Assembly (NCBI GenBank): GCA_947448105.1
Contig: CANFNE010000003.1
Coordinates: 1-31,010, forward strand
Source: Burkholderiales bacterium
Lineage (GTDB): Bacteria; Pseudomonadota; Gammaproteobacteria; Burkholderiales; Burkholderiaceae_C
DNA length: 31,010 bases
Direction: 5' to 3'
Shown: piece after piece, positions 1 to 6,769 of the stretch
How the letters are laid out: each line of letters begins with the position of its first letter
How positions within the stretch are numbered: the first letter of the stretch is position 1
The notes under the pieces: generated by a model
The model's input: the letters and a program-made list of their open reading frames with translations, nothing else
What the model was told of the DNA's origin: nothing
Database searches by the model: none
Translations under genes and position numbers: made by a program

Positions 1-635
1 AAAGCCTGAAATGTGCGCGTTGCAGGGTTCTGGCCCGGCTCGCGGGTTTTGACCGTGTCAGCCACGAGTTGGGCCAATTCGGTGGTGGTAGCAAGGGGCC
101 CGTGCTCTTGTCGGCGCGCGACAATCGCCTTTGCAATGCCGCTAGCAAACCGTTCTTCGCCGTAGTCACGTATCACCTCCGTAATGTGTTCCAGGTCCGC
201 GTCGGCCAGCCACTGGGCTACGCTGATGCCGCGCGTGGTGTCCATGCGCATGTCCAGCGGACCTTCAAAGCGAAAGCTAAACCCCCGCTGCGGGCTGTCA
301 ATCTGGGGCGAACTCACGCCCAGGTCCATCAAAATGCCGGCCACACTGGCTGGGGCCAACTCCCCCAAGTGGGAAAAGCTTGTCTGCCGGATCGAAAAGC
401 GGGAATCGGTGATGTCGCTGGCGCGGGCTACGGCCTCCAGGTCGCGGTCATAGGCAAGCAAGCGGCCGCTGGACGAGAGGCGCGACAAAACGCGCCGGGA
501 GTGTCCGCCGCGCCCAAACGTGGCGTCTACGTACACGCCGTCTTCAGGGGCGCTATTGCTTTCGGGGGTGTTTTCGAGAAGGGCATCCACCGCTTCGTGC
601 AGCAAGACTGTGGTGTGCTCAAGCGTTGCGTCCAC
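1..635 (-). CDS. rsmH: 16S rRNA m4C1402 methyltransferase RsmH (partial, runs off left edge)
   Basis: RsmH (MraW) uses SAM to methylate N4 of C1402 in the 16S rRNA decoding centre. About 211 codons of the N-terminal part are visible; the C-terminal third lies beyond base 1. Visible family motifs: the SAM-binding DATFGRGGHS near residue 39, YDRD, DLGVSSPQID, RGFSF and GPLDMRMD, then YGEERFA. The gene follows mraZ in the same direction with only 8 bases between, the usual start of the dcw cluster. I chose the GTG at 633-635. A TTG at 645-647 that overlaps the mraZ stop codon as TTGA is in frame and would add four residues. Neither has a clear Shine-Dalgarno sequence, so translational coupling to mraZ is likely. 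Identity is sure; the start is not. Confidence 0.95.
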   Translation of the reverse strand, partial: MDATLEHTTVLLHEAVDALLENTPESNSAPEDGVYVDATFGRGGHSRRVLSRLSSSGRLLAYDRDLEAVARASDITDSRFSIRQTSFSHLGELAPASVAGILMDLGVSSPQIDSPQRGFSFRFEGPLDMRMDTTRGISVAQWLADADLEHITEVIRDYGEERFASGIAKAIVARRQEHGPLATTTELAQLVADTVKTREPGQNPATRTFQA

Positions 636-643
636 AGCGGCGC

Positions 644-1072
644 TCAAAAGGAGAAGTCTTTGAACACGTCGGGCATCTGCTCTTGCATTGCCTTGGCTTC
701 TTGGGCTTCGTAAGTGGCTTTGTCCCACAGTTCGAAGTGGTTGCCCATGCCCAGCAGCACGGTGTCTTTGCTGATGCCTGCGCTGGTGCGCAGTTCGGGC
801 GAAATCAGGATGCGCCCGGTGCCGTCGAGCTCCACGTCCATGGCGTTGCCCAGAAAAATGCGCTTCCACCACTGGGCCGACATGGGCAGCGCGGCAATCC
901 GGTCGCGAAACAAATCCCACTCCGGGCGGGGAAAAACCATCAGGCAACCGTGGGGGTGTTTGGTGATGGTCAGCAGACCGGCGGCCACGGCACTGAGCAC
1001 GTCACGGTGCCGGGTCGGCACAGACAGCCGCCCCTTTGCATCCAGCGTGAGTGACGAAGCACCTTGAAACAC
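644..1072 (-). CDS. mraZ: Transcriptional regulator MraZ
   Basis: MraZ is a small DNA-binding protein made of two SpoVT/AbrB-like swapped-hairpin repeats. It represses its own dcw operon. The first repeat holds the signature FQGASSLTLDAKGRLSVPTR, and the second has DGTGRILISPELR (about residues 77-89). With the GTG start at 1070-1072 the protein is 142 residues and begins MFQGASS, as in relatives. The frame extends upstream to a TTG at 1091-1093, but AGAGGG at 1081-1086 is correctly spaced (8 bases) for the GTG, which decides the start. A four-unit direct repeat 60-100 bases upstream (1131-1170) is the likely autoregulatory operator. rsmH follows directly. Confidence 0.93.
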   Translation of the reverse strand: MFQGASSLTLDAKGRLSVPTRHRDVLSAVAAGLLTITKHPHGCLMVFPRPEWDLFRDRIAALPMSAQWWKRIFLGNAMDVELDGTGRILISPELRTSAGISKDTVLLGMGNHFELWDKATYEAQEAKAMQEQMPDVFKDFSF

Positions 1073-1130
1073 CACAGAGACCCTCTTTTCCAACGCGCGT
1101 GGTTCAACGGCTTTGCGCCGCCATATTTAC

Positions 1131-1170
1131 CACTAAATTGCACTTTTTTGCACTTAGTTGCACTTTACCA
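1131..1170 (-). promoter_or_regulatory. MraZ operator: four 10-bp direct repeats
   Basis: On the plus strand CACT recurs exactly every 10 bases (1131, 1141, 1151, 1161), with units CACTAAATTG, CACTTTTTTG, CACTTAGTTG and CACTTTACCA. Read in the direction of mraZ these are (T/A)AAGTG-type boxes. MraZ is known to bind short direct repeats with a 10-bp period in front of its own gene (TGGGA boxes in E. coli, AAAGTG boxes in mollicutes), and this array has the mollicute-like core. A TAAATAT at 1123-1129 (minus) next to it could be a -10 element. The assignment to MraZ is inferred from position and spacing. Confidence 0.75.
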
Positions 1171-1399
1171 GCAAATTGGGCGTCTGCGACAGGTCTGGAT
1201 CAATTTTTTCCAATGAAATCAAAGACTTAGGAGCGTTCTTTCATTAAGATTTGGGTGAAAAGATGTTCTAGATTAAGGACTTAGGCTATCTAATGAAAGT
1301 AATGGTTCAAATGAACGGCAGGGCGCGGCAGACCCTGTACCCGCCGTCTTATGGTTTGGCGCTGCAACTTGCGCGCAAACCCGCAAGATGGGGTGTGGC
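1171..1399. other. Non-coding stretch between mraZ operator and upstream gene
   Basis: I see no convincing gene here. It is clearly more AT-rich than its surroundings between about 1200 and 1310. It holds a direct repeat GACTTAGG (1224-1231 and 1278-1285) and a 9-bp inverted repeat CTTTCATTA/TAATGAAAG (1238-1246 and 1291-1299). A CTTGCG/CGCAAG hairpin lies near 1370-1390, just after the stop codon of the minus-strand upstream gene, without a T-run. The AT-rich part may contain the dcw promoter, but no clean -35/-10 pair stands out. Confidence 0.4.
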
Positions 1400-2998
1400 C
1401 TAGCTAAAGTCGCGCAGATGAACCTGCGCCAAAGTGCCAATACCGGCTGCAGACCAGGCGGTACCGACCAGTACACCCACCTCCTGCAGGTGCACTTCGG
1501 CCATTTTTGCCTTGGCCAGGTGCAGCCACTCCCTCAGCTGCGCGATGGCGCCAGCGTCCATGCGCACCAGCGCTGCGCAGGAAATAGCGATGCGCTGAGG
1601 TTTTGACAGGGCAGGAATTTCGGGCAAGCCCAACCCTGTTTCGCCCAGCACATGGCCCTGCAAGCGCCAAGACCTGGCTTTGGAGCCGTCGAAGGGCGCA
1701 GGCGCAGCGTCCAGCGCGTCGCCAATAAAGTTGATCTGTGAGACCTTCCACTGTGGGGCCGGCTCAATGTAGGTCAGGCAAAAGTCGGTGACCGCAGTAT
1801 CAAACGCGGTGCGCATCTGCATCAGGCTGAGCAAGCAAAAACGCAGTTCCCACAGGCTGCGCGCTACGTGCGCTTGTCCTTGGGGTGTGGCTTGCTCCAG
1901 TACTCCGAGCAACTTGTGCATGTTCACAAACACCAGCTGTGAGGGTGCACTTTGCGCTTGCGTAAAGCAGGCCACCAGTTCTGCGCTGGCTGCGGCATCT
2001 ATGCTGCTTAAAGCAGTCCAGTCGATGCCACAGGGGTTGTTGGCGAGCCAGTGGGCACGCAATTTGCGCGCGGCAGCCAAGTTGAGCAGGGCCGGGCAAC
2101 GCCACACCTGCGCAGCTTCCAAGTCTGCCGTGCCAAAGCGCGTGTCATCGGCGGGCACGTCGTAACTGGCTTTGCCTGCGCCCGGGCGCGCCACCGGGCC
2201 GCTGTGCCATTGCGGTGTGCGTCCGCCCCAGCAATGGAAATAGTCCAGCACCAGCGCGTCAAACTGAACTTGGTCGCCGGTGGCGCGGTAAATCTCGAGC
2301 AGACCCAGCAAGCATTGCACATCAACATCCCTCTTGCCAGCGACCGTGCGCAGCAGGGCGCGCTCGGCACCTCGATAGTCGGCGTCGGCGAACAGCGTGG
2401 CTGCTGTGTCCAACGCCAGTTCGCTGGCGGCTGGTTCTGACGCCTGGGGTGCTGGCGCCACATTTTGGATTTGTGGCGCGTCATCTGTGCTTAGTATTGT
2501 GGTAGCGGCCTCCACCATTGGCATGAGCAGCACCGAACTGGGCATTTCGGTGTGCCGCATGAATTGGCTTGCCTGCTGCAGCGTGTCCGTCGCCGCAGGC
2601 AAAAGCGGTGCGGTTCTGAGCGCGGATACCTGTGCCAGTGTCGTTCCCGACAGGGCGGACCCGAGGCTGAAGCCTGATTCCCGCAGTTTGCTGCGGGTCG
2701 CGTGCCACAAATTGTCGAGTTGCGCTTCGATTTCGTCGATTTTCTTGAGGGTGTCGCCCCGCACCTTGCCTGCGGTCGGTGGGCGTACCGGAACGCCGGC
2801 CAACGTGGGCTCGGCCCCGTCACCTGCATCGCGTTTGAGCACGCCGCGCAAGTAGGCAAATTCCTGCTTTCGTACGACGCTGACCTGGCGCATCCACTCT
2901 TTTCGAATCGATGTGGCCAGCGCGCTCTCGCCATCGGCGGTGGCCGGCATGCGGGTGCCCGAAGCTGGGGAGGCTTTGCTGTCAGTCACGGCTGGCAC
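1400..2998 (-). CDS. FimV/TPR-like and STAS-like domain protein of unknown function
   Basis: This is a 532-residue protein I cannot assign to a named function. Residues 1-190 are polar and partly low-complexity, with a short helical stretch near 82-108. Residues 195-255 look like a TPR/FimV-type helical repeat (ADADYRGAERALLR, then LLGLLEIYRATGD). Residues 298-375 (WRCPALLNLAAA, IDWTALSSIDAAASAELV) and 445-530 both resemble STAS/MlaB-type folds, and between them lies an FCLTYIEPAPQW motif. There is no signal peptide or membrane segment, so it is probably cytoplasmic. The start is GTG; a second GTG three codons in (2987-2989) is possible. It begins 18 bases after the dksA-like stop on the same strand, so the two are probably co-transcribed. 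STAS domains often act as phospho-switches or partner-binding modules, but that role is inference. Confidence 0.8.
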   Translation of the reverse strand: MPAVTDSKASPASGTRMPATADGESALATSIRKEWMRQVSVVRKQEFAYLRGVLKRDAGDGAEPTLAGVPVRPPTAGKVRGDTLKKIDEIEAQLDNLWHATRSKLRESGFSLGSALSGTTLAQVSALRTAPLLPAATDTLQQASQFMRHTEMPSSVLLMPMVEAATTILSTDDAPQIQNVAPAPQASEPAASELALDTAATLFADADYRGAERALLRTVAGKRDVDVQCLLGLLEIYRATGDQVQFDALVLDYFHCWGGRTPQWHSGPVARPGAGKASYDVPADDTRFGTADLEAAQVWRCPALLNLAAARKLRAHWLANNPCGIDWTALSSIDAAASAELVACFTQAQSAPSQLVFVNMHKLLGVLEQATPQGQAHVARSLWELRFCLLSLMQMRTAFDTAVTDFCLTYIEPAPQWKVSQINFIGDALDAAPAPFDGSKARSWRLQGHVLGETGLGLPEIPALSKPQRIAISCAALVRMDAGAIAQLREWLHLAKAKMAEVHLQEVGVLVGTAWSAAGIGTLAQVHLRDFS

Positions 2999-3016
2999 CC
3001 GGCGCGCAGCTAGACC

Positions 3017-4147
3017 TCAATCACCGAACATTTTTTGTTTGAGCTCGCGGCGCTGCTGCGCTTCGAGTGACAGCGTAGCGGTGGGGCGCGCCAGCAAGCG
3101 GCCTACGCCGATGGCTTCGCCGGTTTCGTCGCAGTAGCCGTAGTCACCCGCGTCAATGCGTGCGATCGATTGCTCAATTTTCTTAAGCAACTTGCGCTCG
3201 CGGTCGCGGGTGCGCAGCTCCAGTGCGTGCTCTTCTTCGATTGTGGCGCGGTCCGCCGGGTCGGGCACGACCGAGGTGTCTTCCCGCAAGTGCTCAGTGG
3301 TTTCGCCAGCATTGCTCAGGATGTCGCGCTTAAGAATACTGAGTTTGATTTTGAAGGCGGCCAATTGCACGTCATTCATGTACTCGGAGTCGGGCATGGC
3401 CAGCAACTCCGCGTCGCTCAAGCGCTCCACAGGGGTGGTTTTCCAGTTGTTGGCGAGTTTGCTGTCTTTTTTGACAATGGCGGGGATCACCGGCGCAGCA
3501 AAAGGGGCGTGGCTCGACGGGTTAAAACTGGCTTTGGCAGCGGTCGATGCAACCGACTGCGCCATGGACGGCACGGTCAACTGGGCCAGGCGCGATGACG
3601 GGCGACCCGATTTGGTGGGAACGGAGCTTACGACGCCAGGCACGGAAACAGGGGTGGCAGGTTTGGGGGCAATTGCATTCACAGGGGGTTTGGTTTGGGG
3701 TTCGACCACGACGTCTGGCGTCTTGGCTTTGGTGGTTTTGGGGGAGGCTTTCGCCACAACAGCGGCGGCGACGGGCTTTGGGGCCGCCGTCGGTTTGGCC
3801 GCGACCGTGGGTTTTGCGCTGGGTTTGGTGGCTGCGGCTTTTTTTGCCGGAGCTTTGGCGGCCAAGGGCTTCTTGGCAGCGGGTGCCGCCGTCGGCTTGG
3901 CCGGGGTGCTCACGGTATTCTTGGCCGATGCTGCTGCTTTTTTGGCTGGAGCGGCCGGGGCTACTGGCTTGTTCGAGGAAGCAGGTTTTTTCGCCGCAAC
4001 AGCGGTCTTGGCAGGCACCGCAGGCGCAGCCTTGGCTTTGGCGGGCGCAGCCGCAGGTTTGGCAGCAGGCTTGGCGGTTTTGGCCGTCTTGGCAGGTGCA
4101 GCGGCTCCCGCGTTTGCTTTGCTGGGGCTTGCTTTGGTGGCTTTCAC
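3017..4147 (-). CDS. dksA: DksA-type RNA polymerase-binding regulator with histone-H1-like N-terminal tail
   Basis: DksA enters the RNA polymerase secondary channel and works with ppGpp to reset transcription in starvation. Of 376 residues, about 1-150 are Ala/Lys/Pro-rich repeats (AKTAKPAAKP type, like AlgP or histone H1), 150-230 are a linker, and 235-376 are the DksA core. The coiled-coil tip keeps DPADRA, the D-x-x-D-x-A motif important for function. The zinc finger is degenerate: YGYCDETGE and ATLSLEAQ leave a single cysteine where E. coli has four, as in zinc-independent DksA types. The GTG start at 4145-4147 is preceded by AGGAG with 7-base spacing; the frame continues upstream for 50 codons without such a site. 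The tail probably binds nucleic acid (inference). Confidence 0.9.
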   Translation of the reverse strand: MKATKASPSKANAGAAAPAKTAKTAKPAAKPAAAPAKAKAAPAVPAKTAVAAKKPASSNKPVAPAAPAKKAAASAKNTVSTPAKPTAAPAAKKPLAAKAPAKKAAATKPSAKPTVAAKPTAAPKPVAAAVVAKASPKTTKAKTPDVVVEPQTKPPVNAIAPKPATPVSVPGVVSSVPTKSGRPSSRLAQLTVPSMAQSVASTAAKASFNPSSHAPFAAPVIPAIVKKDSKLANNWKTTPVERLSDAELLAMPDSEYMNDVQLAAFKIKLSILKRDILSNAGETTEHLREDTSVVPDPADRATIEEEHALELRTRDRERKLLKKIEQSIARIDAGDYGYCDETGEAIGVGRLLARPTATLSLEAQQRRELKQKMFGD

Positions 4148-4335
4148 TTCTTGTCTCCTAACAGAAACGCGATGGTCGGGGATCCGGGGTTCTGGTTCCC
4201 CGGCACGGGACGCGGGCAGCTTGCCAGCCCCTTCGGCGCGGGAGTGTACAGGTTTACCCATGGGAATCCCCATCATCTGCAAAAGTGCGACCAACATACG
4301 GCATCCGGAAAAAAGGAGAAAGCTTTGATGGTGAA

Positions 4336-4354
4336 ATTGCTGCGCCGCAGCAAT
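4336..4354 (-). terminator. Possible hairpin after the CobW gene
   Basis: ATTGCTGC-GCC-GCAGCAAT forms an 8-bp perfect stem with a 3-base loop, 21 bases after the minus-strand CobW stop codon. In that direction it is followed only by TTTCACC, so it is a weak terminator at best. It may instead just be structure between the two minus-strand genes. Confidence 0.35.
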
Positions 4355-4374
4355 GTGCCGATTGTCGTCGAAAA

Positions 4375-5451
4375 TTACACCAATGCCTGTTCCATCCCTT
4401 GCAGCAAGATGTCTTTGGGCAAGTCGATGCCGATAAACACCAGTTTGCTGTTCTTGACCTCGCCCGTCGCCCAGGCTGGCCCGAGGTCGCTGCCCATGAG
4501 TTGGTGCACGCCTTGGAAGATCACCTTGCGCTCGCTGCCCTGCATATAAAGAACGCCTTTGTAGCGCAGCATGCGTGGGCCGTAGATATTGACCACCGCG
4601 CCCAAAAAGTCTTCCAGCTTGGCCGGGTCAAAGGGCCGCTCGGACTTGAAGACGAAGCTTTTGACGTCATCGTCCACATGGTGGTGGTGGCCGCTGTGGT
4701 CGGCATGCGAGGGGTGGTCGCAGGCTTCGCCGTGTTGATGGTCATGGTGGTCGTGGCCCCCATGCCCGTGGTCATGGTCGTGGTCATGCGTGTCTGCGCT
4801 CAGGAAATCGGGGTCGATGTCGAGTTTGGCGTTCAGGTTGAAGCCGCGCAGGTCAAAAAAGTCTTTGATCGCCACTTCGCCAAAGTGCACCGTGTGTTGC
4901 GCAGCGCGCGGGTTCATGTGCTTGAGCCGGTGTTGCAGCGCGTCCAGCGCGTCAGCCGAGACCAGTTCAGACTTGCTGATGAATATCTGGTCGGCAAAGC
5001 CCACCTGGCGCCGGGCTTCCTGGCGGTCGTTGAGCTGGTCGGGCGCGTGCTTGGCGTCCACCAGCGTCAAAATCGCGTCCAGCAGATAGGACTCCGCCAC
5101 CTCATCGTCCATGAAAAAGGTCTGCGCCACCGGGCCGGGGTCGGCCAGGCCGGTGGTCTCGATTACCACGCGGTCAAAGTCGAGCTCGCCTTTGCGCTTT
5201 TTCTCGGCCAGCTCTTGCAGCGTGGCGCGCAGGTCTTCGCGGATGGTGCAACAGATGCAGCCGTTGCTCATCTGGATGATTTGCTCGGTGGTGTCGGACA
5301 CCAAAATGTCGCTGTCAATGTTTTCTTCGCCAAACTCGTTTTCAATCACCGCAATTTTTTGGCCGTGGGCTTCGCTCAGGATGCGCTTGAGCACAGTGGT
5401 CTTGCCTGCGCCTAAAAAGCCGGTGAGGATGGTGGCGGGGATGAGGGCCAT
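4375..5451 (-). CDS. CobW/COG0523 family GTPase, probable zinc metallochaperone
   Basis: This family uses GTP hydrolysis to deliver metal (zinc in ZNG1/ZigA/YeiR types) to client enzymes in the cytoplasm. The 358 residues show Walker A GFLGAGKTT (11-19), the metal-binding CICC (65-68), the switch region IETTGLADP (97-105) and SKSE (159-162) in place of the NKxD guanine motif, as is usual in this family. A His/Asp-rich metal-storage linker runs from about 221 to 258. The C-terminal CobW domain follows (FVFKSERPFDPAKL, GVLYMQG). It lies upstream of the dksA-like gene on the same strand but about 230 bases away, and a hairpin intervenes. A zinc-free DksA next to a zinc chaperone suggests zinc-limitation physiology, but no Zur box is evident. 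Cobalamin synthesis is unlikely, as no cob genes are near. Confidence 0.93.
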   Translation of the reverse strand: MALIPATILTGFLGAGKTTVLKRILSEAHGQKIAVIENEFGEENIDSDILVSDTTEQIIQMSNGCICCTIREDLRATLQELAEKKRKGELDFDRVVIETTGLADPGPVAQTFFMDDEVAESYLLDAILTLVDAKHAPDQLNDRQEARRQVGFADQIFISKSELVSADALDALQHRLKHMNPRAAQHTVHFGEVAIKDFFDLRGFNLNAKLDIDPDFLSADTHDHDHDHGHGGHDHHDHQHGEACDHPSHADHSGHHHHVDDDVKSFVFKSERPFDPAKLEDFLGAVVNIYGPRMLRYKGVLYMQGSERKVIFQGVHQLMGSDLGPAWATGEVKNSKLVFIGIDLPKDILLQGMEQALV

Positions 5452-5622
5452 GGGAAGTGTTCCGTTGTGGAGTAGTAGTTGCCGTATTTTCGCAGCCTAA
5501 AGACCGCAGGGCGGCGCGCCGGGCTAAGGCCCGAAACATAAGATTGGTTTAATGACGTGGGTCAAGGCCGGGTTCCGGCCCAGAGCTAAAGTGGTGGCAT
5601 TCACAACTTTCTGGAGTTTTCC

Positions 5623-5934
5623 ATGATTTCAATTGACGCCGAACACAAAGCCAAACTCATGCACGATCTGCGCGTCGTTATTGACGACGCCCAGGAGGTG
5701 CTGCGCATGACGGCCGACCAGGTGGGCGAGAGTGCGGTGGGCGTGCGTGCCCGTGTGGAAGCGCGTTTGGCCGAGGCCACCCGCGATCTCAAAGACCTGC
5801 AAGACAGCGCCGTATTGCGGGCCAAGGCCGCTGGCCACGCCACCGACGAATTTGTGCACGAAAACCCCTGGAAGTCGATTGGCATCGCGGCGGGCATCGG
5901 CCTGGTGGTCGGACTGCTGGTCGGTCGACGCTAG
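5623..5934 (+). CDS. YqjD/ElaB-like DUF883 protein, C-tail anchored
   Basis: This 103-residue protein has a long charged amphipathic helix (about 5-75), then ENPWKSIGIAAGIGLVVGLL, the signature C-terminal membrane anchor of the DUF883 (YqjD/ElaB/YgaM) family, ending GRR. In E. coli these proteins sit in the inner membrane and bind ribosomes in stationary phase. GGAG lies 8 bases before the ATG. It is first of three genes in the order yqjD-yqjE-yqjK, as in E. coli. A GGCCGG-GTT-CCGGCC hairpin lies upstream at 5566-5580. Ribosome binding in this organism is inferred from the family. Confidence 0.92.
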   Translation: MISIDAEHKAKLMHDLRVVIDDAQEVLRMTADQVGESAVGVRARVEARLAEATRDLKDLQDSAVLRAKAAGHATDEFVHENPWKSIGIAAGIGLVVGLLVGRR

Positions 5935-5952
5935 TCCGGGCGCCCGCGCGCG

Positions 5953-6369
5953 ATGAGCGAATCCCCGAACAAGGAACCCTTCAACAAGCACTCCGGCACG
6001 CGCACGTCTGCGCCCGGCGGCTTGCTGGCGTCATTGCGCCAGTTGCTGTTCACGCTGCTGGAGACGGCGCAAGTGCGCCTGGAGCTGCTGGGCACCGAGC
6101 TAGAGGCCGAAAAACGCCGCGTGCTCGACGCTTTGGTGTTTGTGGCCGTGGCGTTGGTGTGCCTGGCGCTGGGCTTGGTGCTCTTGTGCGGCACCGTAGT
6201 GCTGATGTTCCCCGATCACTTGCGCTTTGCCGCTGCTGCGGGCTTGGCCTTGTTGTTTTTGGGCGGCGGCGCGGGCTTGCTGGGGCTGGCGCGGCGGCGC
6301 TTGCACCATCCGCGCGGTATGTTCCACGCCAGCGCCAAAGAGCTGGCGCGCGACCGGGGCCAGCAATGA
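5953..6369 (+). CDS. YqjE-like membrane protein (phage holin superfamily III-type)
   Basis: The protein has 138 residues. A polar N-terminus is followed by an amphipathic helix (about 25-57, rich in Leu and Glu). Two membrane helices follow, at about 60-83 (LVFVAVALVCLALGLVLLCG) and 90-110 (FAAAAGLALLFLGGGAGLLGL), and then a basic tail. This layout matches the YqjE family of small inner-membrane proteins, which is annotated as putative holin-X or phage holin family without evidence of lysis function. It lies 18 bases after the DUF883 gene and before a YqjK-like gene, so the three are probably one transcript. Function is unknown. Confidence 0.88.
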   Translation: MSESPNKEPFNKHSGTRTSAPGGLLASLRQLLFTLLETAQVRLELLGTELEAEKRRVLDALVFVAVALVCLALGLVLLCGTVVLMFPDHLRFAAAAGLALLFLGGGAGLLGLARRRLHHPRGMFHASAKELARDRGQQ

Positions 6370-6409
6370 GGGCGGGTCGCACAGGGCTGTCGCAGTGGCA
6401 GGTTTGCCT

Positions 6410-6685
6410 GTGAACGCACAAGACGTGGAACTGCGCTTGCGCCAGGAGCGCGCCATCTGGCGCAGCGCCCAGTTGCGCCGCGAACTCTCCGTTCAAAGCG
6501 AGGTGCTGGTCGCGCCCTTTGCGCAGGCCGACCGGGTAAAAGGCGGGCTGCTTTGGTTGCGCCGCCATCCCGCGTACCTGGCGGCTTTGGTGGCGGTGGT
6601 CGTGGCCATCAAGCCGCGCAAGGCTTTGTCCACGCTGGGCCGGGCCTGGACGGTGTGGCGCACCTTGCAACGCTTTTTTCGCTAA
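6410..6685 (+). CDS. YqjK-like small protein
   Basis: This is a 91-residue protein, third of the yqjD-E-K set. The N-terminal half is charged and helical (VELRLRQERAIWRSAQLRRE). The middle has one hydrophobic helix (PAYLAALVAVVVAIK, about 55-69), and the C-terminus is basic, ending TLQRFFR. I chose the GTG at 6410-6412, with AGG seven bases before it. A GTG at 6395 would add five residues, and the frame is open further upstream over the yqjE gene. Assignment rests on size, helix pattern and gene order, not on strong sequence identity. Confidence 0.75.
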   Translation: MNAQDVELRLRQERAIWRSAQLRRELSVQSEVLVAPFAQADRVKGGLLWLRRHPAYLAALVAVVVAIKPRKALSTLGRAWTVWRTLQRFFR

Positions 6686-6712
6686 TCAAACTTCGCTTGT
6701 CGCAAGGCCTGC

Positions 6713-6740
6713 GGCGCGGCCCTCAGGGCCAAGCCGCGCC
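6713..6740. terminator. GC hairpin between convergent genes
   Basis: GGCGCGG (6713-6719) and CCGCGCC (6734-6740) form a 7-bp stem in the 84 bases between the ends of the yqjK-like gene (plus) and the pirin gene (minus). A competing GGCCC/GGGCC pairing lies inside it. There is no T-run on either side, so a bidirectional terminator role is only a guess. Confidence 0.3.
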
Positions 6741-6769
6741 CCATGGCGGCAAAGCGTGCGATCTGTGTC

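Noticed and set aside
1238..1299. CTTTCATTA/TAATGAAAG inverted repeat spaced 44 bases in the mraZ upstream region
   Set aside because: The spacing is long, the arms are AT-rich and short, and there is no T-run or known motif. It is recorded in the intergenic entry but not claimed as a site.
3156..4328. Long plus-strand reading frame of 390 codons opposite the dksA-like gene
   Set aside because: It is the Ala/Gly/Leu-rich antisense of the Lys/Ala/Pro repeats. The minus-strand frame has the DksA signature and a good ribosome-binding site.
4328..4549. Possible small plus-strand gene starting MVKLLRRSN with AGGAG upstream
   Set aside because: It runs antisense into the 3' end of the CobW gene, has Ser/Pro-rich nonsense-like composition and no recognisable domain.
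5953..6369. Holin, that is, a phage lysis remnant
   Set aside because: The holin-like label is only a superfamily name. There is no endolysin or phage gene nearby, and the yqjD/yqjK neighbours fit a chromosomal function.
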